Below are positions 27,712 through 35,607 of a stretch of DNA of 64,000 nt, piece after piece. Where the stretch lies: positions 372,001 through 436,000 of the forward strand of contig NZ_BJXV01000001.1 in the NCBI RefSeq assembly GCF_007991175.1, given 5' to 3'. How positions within the stretch are numbered: the first letter of the stretch is position 1; every line of letters begins with the position of its first letter. Under the pieces are notes generated by a model. The model was not told the DNA's origin. It saw only the letters and a list, made by a program, of their open reading frames with translations, and did not search any database. Made by a program: the position numbers and the translations under genes. The stretch comes from Halovibrio variabilis. Its GTDB lineage: Bacteria; Pseudomonadota; Gammaproteobacteria; Pseudomonadales; Halomonadaceae.

Positions 27712-28995
27712 ATGCTTGCTGATGAAACATTTGATATTTATGACGAAATTGTTTCCAGTCTTCCTAATGACTATGCATTAACCTATTCTCCGCTTATAAG
27801 GGAGGGGTTTAAGTTTTGTCTTAAAGAGGTGAATCGGAAACATGCGCCTATTGCTAAGGGAGAACTAACATTTTCTGGCGTAAGTTCTGATAACTACCCT
27901 CAAAAAAGAAATATAAATAGAGTTGGTTACTTTTTTGACGAAAATTTTTTAAGGAGTGTTACTGAAGGGTTTATGGAAAAGGGAATTGAAGTGGTCAAAC
28001 TTGAGCTTCTTCCTGCCCAATTTAAAAACTTGTTAAGTAATAAGCAAAAAGAAGAGATCGAATTTTTTGATTCTAGGCTAAAAGAGAGCTTTGGTACTAG
28101 TATTCGTTCTAGTTTGGAAAATAGGTTTTATCTGATGAATGGCATGGTGGCTAAATACTATGAATTATTGAAAAGTTCAGGCGTCGATGCTCTTGTTTTT
28201 AGAGTTTATTATGGTTTGTATTATTTCCCTATTATTTTTGCTTGCAAAATGTTAGGTATTACTGTTATTGATGTACAGCATGGGATTAATGGTTTTAAGC
28301 ATCCATGTTATTCAAAATTTAAGAGAAATGAAGTAGATAGTCCATTGCTTCCAGATGTTTTTTGGACCTGGAGTGATATGTCAACTAAAATGCTAACGAA
28401 AGATAGTTTTATTGAAGAGGGAGCTCGTGTTGTAGAAGGTGGTAATCCTATTTATTCGGTACCTAGTACAGTTACCACTGACAACGGCGCAAAAATTACA
28501 TACGTAAAAGGGAATCGAATTCTTTATACACACCAACCTAAATCAAAAGGGGCTCCTGTCCCGGTTGATGAAATTAAATTGCTTTATAAAATAAAAAGGC
28601 AAAAGGTTATCATAAGGCCTCATCCTCTTCATATGGAAGAAGCAATTGAAGTTCAGGCATTATTAAAAAAGGAAGGTGTGAAATCTAAGATCGAGGACTC
28701 TGTTAAAGTGCCGATTAATGAGTCGCTTGCTCAAGCTAGTGTCCATGTTACCTACTCGTCTACTTGTGCATTAGATGCTCTAAATTTCGGTATACCATCG
28801 GTTTATTGCTCTGACTATATTGGGGAAGTTGAGGCCGAGTTCTCTACAGGACTTCTTTTTAGGATAGATGAAGTTAAAAAAGAAAAATTAGAGCCAATTC
28901 CTGAAAAGGCTATAGGATACAGTTTAGGATCTAATGATAAAGTCTCTTATGCTATCTCCCAGATATTATCTAGATCCAAAAGGGCGGAGTTATAA
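27712..28995 (+). CDS. Putative surface-carbohydrate transferase (GT-B-like), family uncertain
   Basis: A 427-residue protein, clearly A+T-richer than its left neighbour. It has a GT-B-like or capsule-synthesis-like pattern: VIDVQHGINGFKHP, then PDVFWTWSDMST, a KVIIRPHPLHMEEA stretch and the late SSTCALDALNFGIPSVYCSDY, as in proteins that move activated sugars or sugar phosphates. ATG 27712 has AGGAGGGAG nine bases upstream; an earlier in-frame TTG/ATG at 27685 is less likely. With the sialic acid genes at 31.5-34.4 kb it is a candidate for the nonulosonate transferase. That role is inference; no specific family is recognised. Confidence 0.6.
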   Translation: MLADETFDIYDEIVSSLPNDYALTYSPLIREGFKFCLKEVNRKHAPIAKGELTFSGVSSDNYPQKRNINRVGYFFDENFLRSVTEGFMEKGIEVVKLELLPAQFKNLLSNKQKEEIEFFDSRLKESFGTSIRSSLENRFYLMNGMVAKYYELLKSSGVDALVFRVYYGLYYFPIIFACKMLGITVIDVQHGINGFKHPCYSKFKRNEVDSPLLPDVFWTWSDMSTKMLTKDSFIEEGARVVEGGNPIYSVPSTVTTDNGAKITYVKGNRILYTHQPKSKGAPVPVDEIKLLYKIKRQKVIIRPHPLHMEEAIEVQALLKKEGVKSKIEDSVKVPINESLAQASVHVTYSSTCALDALNFGIPSVYCSDYIGEVEAEFSTGLLFRIDEVKKEKLEPIPEKAIGYSLGSNDKVSYAISQILSRSKRAEL

Positions 28996-29583
28996 GTGTT
29001 TAATGATCAGACAATACTCATCACAGGTGGCACTGGTTCCTTTGGCCATACGTTTATACCTATGCTTTTGGCGCGATATAATCCAAAAAGTCATAATTTT
29101 CTCCCGCGATGAAATGAAACAGTGGGACATGGCCAAGAAATTTGAAGGAGACTTACGCGTATGTTTCTTTATTGGAGATGTACGCGATCGCGAGCACCTC
29201 TATCGTGCACTGGATGGAGTGGACTATGTTGTTCAAGCTGCGGCGACTAAGATTGTACCTACTACTGAATACAACCCATTTGAATGCATCAAAACTAATG
29301 TTTTGGGAGCAATGAACTTGGTAGATGCCTGCATCGATAAGGGTGTAAGAAAACTCGTGGCGCTTTCAACTGACAAAGCTAGTAGCCCGATTAACCTTTA
29401 TGGGGCAACGAAATTAACCTCGGACAAGCTCTTTGTGGCAGGTAATCATTATGCTGGCCCTGACCCTTCGCGTTTTTCTGTGATTCAGCATGGAAATGTA
29501 ATGGGCTCTCGCGGTTCGGTAATCCCATTCTTTATATCGATTAAAGATAAAGGCTGACGGATCCCCACGAAATAAGTAACTAA
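28996..29583 (+). pseudogene. Broken UDP-GlcNAc 4,6-dehydratase (PseB/CapD type)
   Basis: The start (GTG 28996, GGAG upstream, directly after the previous stop) encodes FNDQTILITGGTGSFGHTF, the Rossmann motif of PseB/FlaA1 dehydratases. The frame is lost at the A5 run 29085-29089 and continues one frame over (KVIIFSRDEMKQWDMA) through GDVRDREHLYRAL, the catalytic-region YGATKLTSDKL and HGNVMGSRGSVIPFF. The match ends after LTDP near 29565, again with a frame change, so about 120 C-terminal residues are missing. The first step of pseudaminic or legionaminic acid synthesis is therefore not encoded here. One or both frame changes could be sequencing errors, but the truncation is real. Confidence 0.85.
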
Positions 29584-29606
29584 ATCAGAATGATATAATT
29601 GAAAAA

Positions 29607-29673
29607 GCCTGCATGGGTCGGCATGTTATAAGTCGCCAAACACACAACTATGTCAAATGAGACCCATGCAGGC
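29607..29673. repeat. 13-bp inverted repeat flanking a transposase start remnant
   Basis: GCCTGCATGGGTC (29607-29619) and GACCCATGCAGGC (29661-29673) are perfect inverted copies 41 bases apart. The second copy lies inside the start of the small transposase-like frame at 29657. It could be an insertion-sequence end hairpin. Confidence 0.6.
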
Positions 29674-29710
29674 CCCTCAATTCTTGCATAATCTGCTGAC
29701 CTCATCATAG
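29657..29710 (+). pseudogene. Possible IS4-family transposase N-terminal remnant
   Basis: ATG 29657 encodes only MRPMQAPQFLHNLLTSS before TAG. The wording resembles the N-terminus of IS4-group transposases, and the inverted repeat around it would suit an element end. Nothing recognisable of the element continues to the right. Identification is tentative. Confidence 0.35.
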
Positions 29711-29968
29711 TGATCCAACTCTAAACACTACACGCCCCCGAAACTTCAGGCTAAGCACTTAGTGTGATGCACATAAACTAGGCATAAGTTGAGCATTTTT
29801 AAGCTGTATAAAAGAATCGATTGATAGAGTGAAAGACTGGTATGGTGAGAAACTAGGCAAATACTGTCCGTTACAGAAGGTTACAAATTAATGTTTAATA
29901 ATAAATAAAAATCGTGCTTGTCAAACTTAAATCTAATCTATAATATTAGACTTACCATTAAACAATAG
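29711..29968. other. Non-coding A+T-rich stretch
   Basis: Between the transposase-like remnant and the H-NS-like fragment I see no gene, promoter consensus or hairpin that stands out. It appears to be decayed insertion-sequence or island DNA. Confidence 0.5.
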
Positions 29969-30184
29969 AAGGGTGAGATTAAATCTTATAACGAATTGAA
30001 AGCTGACATAGCAGCTATGCAACAGCAGATAGTTGAAGCTAAGAAGAACGAACGTGCGAATGCACTTCAAGAAGCAAAGCGTCTTTTCAAAAAGTTTTGC
30101 TTTACTGCAGGGATGTTCATAGGTTCACTTGCTGAAGGAAGTGATGAAAATGAAAGATGTAATTCGAAAGTTAAATCGTTCTGA
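29969..30184 (+). pseudogene. Fragment of an H-NS-like protein
   Basis: The open frame reads SYNELKADIAAMQQQIVEA and then KKNERANALQEAKRLFKKF, the coiled-coil oligomerisation part of H-NS-family proteins. No ATG lies at the expected place: GGGTGAG (29971-29977) is followed by AAATCTTAT where ATGTCTTAT would be expected, as if two bases were lost. The C-terminal DNA-binding part is absent: after SLAEG the frame runs into unrelated residues and stops. TTG 29996 could start a 62-residue truncated form. The 3' end overlaps the methyltransferase start. Truncated H-NS forms can act as dominant inhibitors, but decay is the simpler view. Confidence 0.55.
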
Positions 30185-30824
30185 TGTATGGGACTATGAA
30201 AATGGCTTTTACTGGTTCTCACCAAAGTCTCGATTAAACAAGATGCTTGCTCATTATGAGCTATACAAGACAATAGCCTACACTCCTGGGCATATATTCG
30301 AATTGGGGGTGTACAAAGGCGCATCTTTAGTCCGTTTCGCAACTTTTAGAGATGCGCTCGAAAATGATTTTTCAAGAAAAATTGTAGGATTCGATGCGTT
30401 TGGTGCTTTCCCAACTAGTAATCTCGAAGTTGAAGAAGATTTGCATTTCATTGAAAAATTTGAAGGTGCAGGAGGGCACGGACTTAGCGATGATGAAGTT
30501 GCTGATGTCTTGTCTTCGAAAGGTTTTGAAAACTTTAATTTAGTTAAAGGGAATATTTTTGATACCTTGCCAAAATATCTCTCTGATAATCCTGAAACAA
30601 GAATTGCACTGTTGCATCTTGATATGGATGTAAAAGAGCCAACCGATTTTGCCTTAGAACTACTGTACGACAGAATGGTTCCAGGTGGTATTATTGTGTT
30701 TGATGACTACAATTCAGTCGCGGGTGAAACAATTTCCGTTGATGATTTTGTTTCAAAGCATAGGCTGAAACTCGAAAAACTACCTTTCTATAATGTGCCT
30801 GCTTTCGTTAGAAAGCCAGTTTAG
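30150..30824 (+). CDS. TylF/MycF-type SAM-dependent O-methyltransferase
   Basis: A 224-residue class I methyltransferase of the macrocin-O-methyltransferase (TylF) group. HIFELGVYKGASLVRFA is the SAM-binding motif I, FDAFGAFP and LLHLDMDVKEPT hold the acidic residues, and PGGIIVFDDYNS provides the metal-binding Asp pair typical of this family. It would methylate a sugar hydroxyl, probably on a surface or flagellin glycan. AAGGAA lies nine bases before ATG 30150; ATG 30144 is also possible. It lies between a broken dehydratase and the sialic acid genes, and its codons are A+T-rich like theirs. Confidence 0.82.
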   Translation: MKDVIRKLNRSDVWDYENGFYWFSPKSRLNKMLAHYELYKTIAYTPGHIFELGVYKGASLVRFATFRDALENDFSRKIVGFDAFGAFPTSNLEVEEDLHFIEKFEGAGGHGLSDDEVADVLSSKGFENFNLVKGNIFDTLPKYLSDNPETRIALLHLDMDVKEPTDFALELLYDRMVPGGIIVFDDYNSVAGETISVDDFVSKHRLKLEKLPFYNVPAFVRKPV

Positions 30825-30834
30825 AAGTCGATGA

Positions 30835-31089
30835 ATGAGCGAGTGGTACGGCAGTCAAGAGAAACCAAACAATGGCTTTCGTAAGTCGCTTCCACAACAC
30901 TTAGACAGAGCTAATCCACGTCGTCAACTAACGAAAGAAGAAACTACGAAACTATCAAAGCTAGAAACTATTGCCTAGAAGTTTAAGTTTGGATAAAACG
31001 GGCAAAACCTTCAGCTACAAATTTTTCTTAGTGAAGATGAGTGCTCACAAATCGACGTAGAGTAGCAAGAGCAGCTCGAGTTAACCTGA
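30835..31089 (+). pseudogene. Decayed gene with in-frame stops, unknown product
   Basis: From ATG 30835 one frame reads MSEWYGSQEKPNNGFRKSL and continues with a gene-like composition (LDRANPRRQLTKEETTKLSKLE; LQLQIFLSEDECSQIDVE), but it is broken by stops at 30976, 30994, 31063 and 31087. The uninterrupted frame between stops and the regular charged pattern show that this was a coding sequence of at least 85 codons. I cannot name the family. It is probably mobile-element cargo. Confidence 0.6.
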
Positions 31090-31255
31090 ATCCGTGATAG
31101 CGGCGCCGATACTTTTCCTATCACCATCAGCGAGCATTTTTTGGTCACCGATACCGTCTCAATCGACCAACACATGCCTACTAGGGCCGACTCTTGTTGT
31201 GTCGGTCGGTGTAGACGGCCTGTTTTGATCTTACCCAGCAGCAGTGGACACTAGT

Positions 31256-31405
31256 TTAAGCGATTATTCGCGCTTCAAATACCTCTGGGCTGATCATCCC
31301 AATAGCACTGTGCCGCTGCTGCTTGCTGTAGTTCAGTTCGATGTATTCAAACATTTGGGGTCTCATCGCATTCCGCGTTTTAAATGGCTCCTCGTGAATA
31401 GCTTT
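31256..31405 (-). pseudogene. IS3-family transposase (OrfB) C-terminal remnant
   Basis: On the minus strand the 49 codons before TAA read KAIHEEPFKTRNAMRPQ, then MFEYIELNYSKQQRHSAIG and MISPEVFEARIIA, the well-known C-terminal end of IS3-group OrfB integrases (YIELNY..RRHSAIGYISP). The catalytic core is missing. It marks an old IS insertion between the methyltransferase and neuA. Confidence 0.85.
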
Positions 31406-31526
31406 TAACTTGTGACCGCCTTTTCAACTTCATAAGCGCTAAAACTAAAATACAATAATTTACTCAAACCGATATGGCTAGCATTATCGCCTACATTACC
31501 TGCGAAGTAAGCTAGATGAAGAGTCT

Positions 31527-32219
31527 TTATTTAATTATGCCTTTTTCAACAAATGACTCTGCAATTTTCCAGTCCAAGTTTTCATCTAAATCTAGAGAGT
31601 ATTTTGGATCCATGATAAAAGCTTCCTCAATGCCGGTATTAAAACTTCTCTCTTTTTTTAAAAAATCAATACATGTAAAGTATAAAGCACCATTACATTC
31701 ATAAACAGGCGGCATATCTTGTCTTCTAGTTTGCTTCCTTTTACTTAGCAGTGGGATCAGTTTATTGTCTTCTAAGCTATAGAAAAAAGCAGGATGCTTT
31801 TTAACGCGGGAGACAGAAACAGAGGAAAGAGAGTTATTATCAATACTTTTTTTAATAATAGAGTCAATATGCAGGTTTGTCCGGAACGGTGAGGTTGGCT
31901 GTAAAAGCAGCAAGTAATCGTAATCACCCTCAATCAAGTTTAATGCATGAATTATGACGTCCATGCTGCTACTAGTATCTGAAGCAAGAGCAACTGGCCG
32001 TTTAAAAGGGGTCTCGCAACCAGCTTTCTGAGCTGTGGTAATGATTTCATCACTATCAGAAGATAGAATTAATCTGTCTATATACCGGCTCTTTAATCCG
32101 CTCTCTATCGTCCAGTTAATTAATGGCTTACCAGCTAAAGGCTTTATATTCTTACCTGGAATTCCTTTTGAGCCCCCGCGTGCAGTTATGAGGGCAAGAA
32201 TTTTTTTTCCATTATACAT
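31527..32219 (-). CDS. neuA: CMP-N-acylneuraminate (sialic acid) cytidylyltransferase
   Basis: A 230-residue CMP-nonulosonate synthetase that activates sialic acid with CTP in the cytoplasm. LITARGGSKGIPGKNIKPLAG at the N-terminus is the nucleotide-binding signature, with LSSDSDEI and LLLLQPTSPFR as further family motifs. The C-terminal MDPKYSLDLDENLDWKIAE supplies the metal-binding acidic residues. The start overlaps the end of neuC by eight bases. It is the last gene of a minus-strand operon neuB-neuC-neuA. A legionaminic or pseudaminic acid substrate cannot be excluded from this gene alone. Confidence 0.93.
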   Translation of the reverse strand: MYNGKKILALITARGGSKGIPGKNIKPLAGKPLINWTIESGLKSRYIDRLILSSDSDEIITTAQKAGCETPFKRPVALASDTSSSMDVIIHALNLIEGDYDYLLLLQPTSPFRTNLHIDSIIKKSIDNNSLSSVSVSRVKKHPAFFYSLEDNKLIPLLSKRKQTRRQDMPPVYECNGALYFTCIDFLKKERSFNTGIEEAFIMDPKYSLDLDENLDWKIAESFVEKGIIK

Positions 32220-33345
32220 TTTTATTTAAATCCTTAAATTGCTTTTGATTAGCTATTTTCCAAGCCTCACTCTCTAAAGCTTCCATAAATTTTTCTGCAC
32301 TATTGCCATCCCCATAATATGTACAGAGTTCGTAACGAGTATGCTCGTGAAAATCACTAATTTTATTTAAAATTTGTGAGGTATCAAAATCAATATCAAA
32401 TATCGATTCATGATAAAATCTATTCCGCTGCCTAGTGCCAATATTGATTGTAGGGACACCATAAATTGGCGCTTCATGTACGCCAGCGCTAGAGTTTCCT
32501 ATTAAGAAGCGAGCATCTTTAAGAAAACGTAAGAAATACTCAAATCGTAAAGATGGGAAAAGACGAATATTTTTATGTCCTTCTAGCTTTTTATATGCCT
32601 TAAAAATAAATTCAGAACCATGATCGTTATTAGGATAAACCGCTATATAGTTTTGATTGCTTTCGAGCAAAGTCTTAACAAAAATATTAGCATGCTCTTC
32701 CTGTTTTTCATATTCAGTAGTAACAGGGTGAAGTATCGCCACACCATAGCTTTCAAAGGGTATTTGGTACCGCTCTCTTGCTAACTCAAGGCTAGGTAAA
32801 TTAGTTGAAAGCATTACGTCAACGTCGGGAGAACCTATTCTAAATATAGTTGAAGGATCCTCTCCCAGCTGTTGCAGTCTTTTTTCAGCCACTTCACTAG
32901 CCACAAAGTGAATATGAGAAAGCTTAGAAATAGCGTGACGCATCAGTTCGTCTATGGTCCCAGAAATTTCACCGCCTTCAATGTGGGCGACCAGCGTGTT
33001 ACGCAAAGCGCCTGTTGTAGCTCCAGCCAGAGCTTCAACTCGGTCGCCATGTACCACGATCATATCGACTGGGTGTTCATGCAAATATCGACTTAGGCCA
33101 ACAATTGTGTTTGCGAGGACTATTTCCATGTCCTCGCCTTCGATCTGATTCATATAGGTAAATACATTTTCAAAACCAGAACGGTAGATTTCCTTTACCG
33201 TATATCCGTATTTGGCCAGCAAATGAATGCCGGTAGCAAAAATTGTGTATTCGAAGTCATTATGTTTATCTACGGAACTAATAAGCGTTTTAAGCTTACC
33301 AAAATCAGCCCTAGTGCCAGTTAGGAAGAGTATTTTTTTTTTCAT
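32212..33345 (-). CDS. neuC: UDP-N-acetylglucosamine 2-epimerase (hydrolysing)
   Basis: A 377-residue enzyme that would convert UDP-GlcNAc to ManNAc plus UDP. Motifs: ILFLTGTRADFGKLKTL at the start, VVHGDRVEALAGA, HIEGGEISGTIDELMRHAISKL and GNSSAGVHEAPIYGVPTINIG, all standard in the NeuC/LegG group. As far as I recall the wording is close to the Campylobacter NeuC of the sialic acid pathway, though LegG (acting on UDP-diacetylbacillosamine) is related. The ATG begins on the base next to the stop of neuB, so the genes are tightly coupled. Confidence 0.92.
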   Translation of the reverse strand: MKKKILFLTGTRADFGKLKTLISSVDKHNDFEYTIFATGIHLLAKYGYTVKEIYRSGFENVFTYMNQIEGEDMEIVLANTIVGLSRYLHEHPVDMIVVHGDRVEALAGATTGALRNTLVAHIEGGEISGTIDELMRHAISKLSHIHFVASEVAEKRLQQLGEDPSTIFRIGSPDVDVMLSTNLPSLELARERYQIPFESYGVAILHPVTTEYEKQEEHANIFVKTLLESNQNYIAVYPNNDHGSEFIFKAYKKLEGHKNIRLFPSLRFEYFLRFLKDARFLIGNSSAGVHEAPIYGVPTINIGTRQRNRFYHESIFDIDFDTSQILNKISDFHEHTRYELCTYYGDGNSAEKFMEALESEAWKIANQKQFKDLNKNV

Positions 33346-34389
33346 TTACTTAAAATCCATCCAGTTCAAGTGCTCATCCATTTCAATATCACGTGTTGCG
33401 CATTTTCCTAAAACATCGTTGAAATATTCAGCTTTTAATTCGCCCACACCCGGTCGCTTTACCCATAAATTATCCATTGTAAAGACTTCACCTACATTGA
33501 CAGGCTTAATAGTCACCAGCGTTGAGAAAGCAAAATCTCTTGTAACTTGCTCTTCAATTAGAAGATCATTTTTGCTGCCGCCGCGCTCTCTTTTAAGCAC
33601 TTTTGAGCTTTCAATTAATTCAGATAATTGTTTAGGGTCCATTGAGCAAACAATATCGGGGCCAGGCCGATCCATTGAGTCGGTGAAATGTCGCTCCAAT
33701 ATAGAAGCCCCCAAAGCAACTGCACCTAAGCATGCCAAATTATCAGTAGTATGATCAGACAGACCAAACACCGCATCAGGAAACTTATCGGCCAATTCGG
33801 TCATGGCTCCAAGCCTGACTAGTTCTGGAGGTGTCGGATACAAATTTGTAGTATGTAATAATGCAAAAGGTATTTCGTTCCCTCTAAAAATATTAACTGC
33901 TTTTTCAACACTCTCAATATCATTCATGCCAGTGCTAATTATGACTGGCTTTCCGAAGGAGGATATATATTCTAGCAAAGGATAGTTGTTACACTCACCA
34001 GATCCAATTTTAAAAGCTGGAACATTGAATTTAATTAATCTGTCGACAGCGGCTCGTGAAAAGGGGGTGCTAATGAAAATCGCACCTTTATCTTGAACAT
34101 ACTGCATTAACTCATGCTCATCTTTCTCATCTAATGAGCAGCGTTCCATGATATCATATATAGAAATATCGGCATTACCAGGAATAGAACTTTTAGCCAT
34201 CTTACTCATCTCATCTTCAACGATATGAGTTTGATGCTTAATTACCTCTGCGCCAGCCGTAATGGCAGCATCGACCATGTCTTTGGCAACCGAAAGTGAT
34301 CCTTCATGATTAATACCTATTTCAGCAATTACAAGCGGATCGTAATCATATCCCACTACTCTTCCAGCAATTTGGAAACATGGATGCAT
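33346..34389 (-). CDS. neuB: N-acetylneuraminate synthase
   Basis: A 347-residue synthase that condenses ManNAc with phosphoenolpyruvate to give N-acetylneuraminic acid. The TIM barrel carries [70 protein letters not shown] and ERHFTDS; residues from about 285 form the SAF (antifreeze-like) domain that closes the active site. From memory this pattern matches the true sialic acid synthase (NeuB1) of Campylobacter better than its legionaminic or pseudaminic paralogues. AAGGAG lies seven bases before the ATG. It is the first gene of the neuBCA operon. Confidence 0.94.
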   Translation of the reverse strand: MHPCFQIAGRVVGYDYDPLVIAEIGINHEGSLSVAKDMVDAAITAGAEVIKHQTHIVEDEMSKMAKSSIPGNADISIYDIMERCSLDEKDEHELMQYVQDKGAIFISTPFSRAAVDRLIKFNVPAFKIGSGECNNYPLLEYISSFGKPVIISTGMNDIESVEKAVNIFRGNEIPFALLHTTNLYPTPPELVRLGAMTELADKFPDAVFGLSDHTTDNLACLGAVALGASILERHFTDSMDRPGPDIVCSMDPKQLSELIESSKVLKRERGGSKNDLLIEEQVTRDFAFSTLVTIKPVNVGEVFTMDNLWVKRPGVGELKAEYFNDVLGKCATRDIEMDEHLNWMDFK

Positions 34390-34713
34390 TTTAAACTCCT
34401 TGAATTTAAAGAATAAATTTAAAGACTATTAATGTAATCTTTAAATTGCATGTCAAAATATCTTATATGGCTTCACTTCTTTGAAAGTCTCAATCGTTGT
34501 GCAAGGGTTTTTCAAAAAAATAAAATAAAATTAAATAAAGGATCTTGGCGAATCATGGTTGACTCAAAAGCTTGATTTACAGTTGCATGATAGCCATCAT
34601 TTTTCTTAGTGCTGAGCCAAAGAGTTGCATAAAAACATCAATTTTATCAATGCTATGTAAATAAAATCAACTATTATTTTCTGTGCTGCATTAGGAGTTC
34701 CTTTAAATAAGGA
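34390..34713. other. A+T-rich leader region of the neuBCA operon
   Basis: About 320 bases upstream of neuB, very A+T-rich, without an open frame. It should contain the operon promoter, but several TATAAT-like runs occur and none can be singled out by eye. Confidence 0.5.
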
Positions 34714-35116
34714 TTATTGCGACAACATGAAAAAGAAATCGTCAAAGTGAATTTTTAAGATGCAGATTTTACAAAATCTATCTACTTTTCCCCCAGCAAT
34801 AACCCAGTCTAAGCTATTTATTGAGCATGCAACATCAAGATCGAACTCTTTTTTCACTGCCCATCAGTATATAAGGAGGCAAAAGTCTTTTCACCGAAAT
34901 GCTCTACGTCAAGTATTTCTCTATAGTTAAACTTGATCACGACATTATAACTATCAGTTTTATTTCCTTTTTTTAAGTCATTGTTAGCAGGGAAAGCGTT
35001 AGCGATAGACTTTACAGATATGGTTTTATAACTAAGGCCAATATAATTTTTATTTCTCGAAATTCCTCGATATTATTTACATCTAGCAATAATTTATCAG
35101 CTGAAGGGGGAGTATC
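34714..35116 (-). pseudogene. Decayed gene upstream of neuB, unknown product
   Basis: Read on the minus strand, three frames join into one gene-like product: DTPPSADKLLLDVNNIEEF, then after a one-base loss NYIGLSYKTISVKSIANAF to FGEKTFASLYTDGQ, then after another frame change VKKEFDLDVACSINSLDWVI and GGKVDRFCKICILKIHF before TAA. No start codon survives. Composition and direction match the neu genes, so it was probably the first gene of that cluster. I do not recognise the family. Confidence 0.5.
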
Positions 35117-35166
35117 CTATTGGTTGATCACCACCAAGATCACAATCAACAGAGGAATGATACGCC

Positions 35167-35293
35167 ATGTCCAAGTCTAATCTGCACGCTCTATAGCAAC
35201 CAGAGGTAGCCACCAACGACCTATTGCACTAGCTAATCCTTCAGAGTGCCCGTAATCTAAATGCCAAGGAGGTCGAGTCAGAGCTTCAGCTTG
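35167..35293 (+). pseudogene. IS256-like transposase N-terminal remnant
   Basis: From ATG 35167 the frame reads MSKSNLHAL, stop, QPEVATNDLLH, stop, LILQSARNLNAKEVESELQLAL. The last part resembles the N-terminal region of IS256-family transposases. Two in-frame stops show decay, and the left end of an IS1380-like copy interrupts it at 35294. Confidence 0.45.
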
Positions 35294-35607
35294 CCTTATT
35301 CATGACGCAGGCCTGAAAACAAAGATGACAAATGGTGCTGTCTAAGCAAATTAGCATGTTACGCCAAGAGCCTGGGCCTAGAGATCCATTCGCTATTAGT
35401 GAAAGATTACCTTCCTGGTCACCAACCTGCAACGGCTCTGTTCATGTGTAATTAAACGGCGATGCCACCACTAGTAATGCTGGTGGATTACTACTCCGCG
35501 AAGAGCTTGATATCAGCGACGTTATCAGCGCGCTTGAATATCAGCTAGTTGACCCGCGTGATCCTTTGCGCGCACGTCACTCGCTGGCCAGCCAACTCTG
35601 TACCCTG
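35294..35607 (+). mobile_element. Degenerate left end of an IS1380-family element
   Basis: This 314-base stretch begins with the same terminal sequence (CCTTATTCATGACG) as the element at 35608 and parallels its first 311 or so bases with many substitutions. Its transposase frame reads ISERLPSWSPTCNGSV, has a stop at VQL (V-stop-L), and then continues without a frame break through GGLLLREELD to DPRDPLRARHSLASQL. It ends exactly where the second copy begins, so the later element sits against or inside it. Confidence 0.75.
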
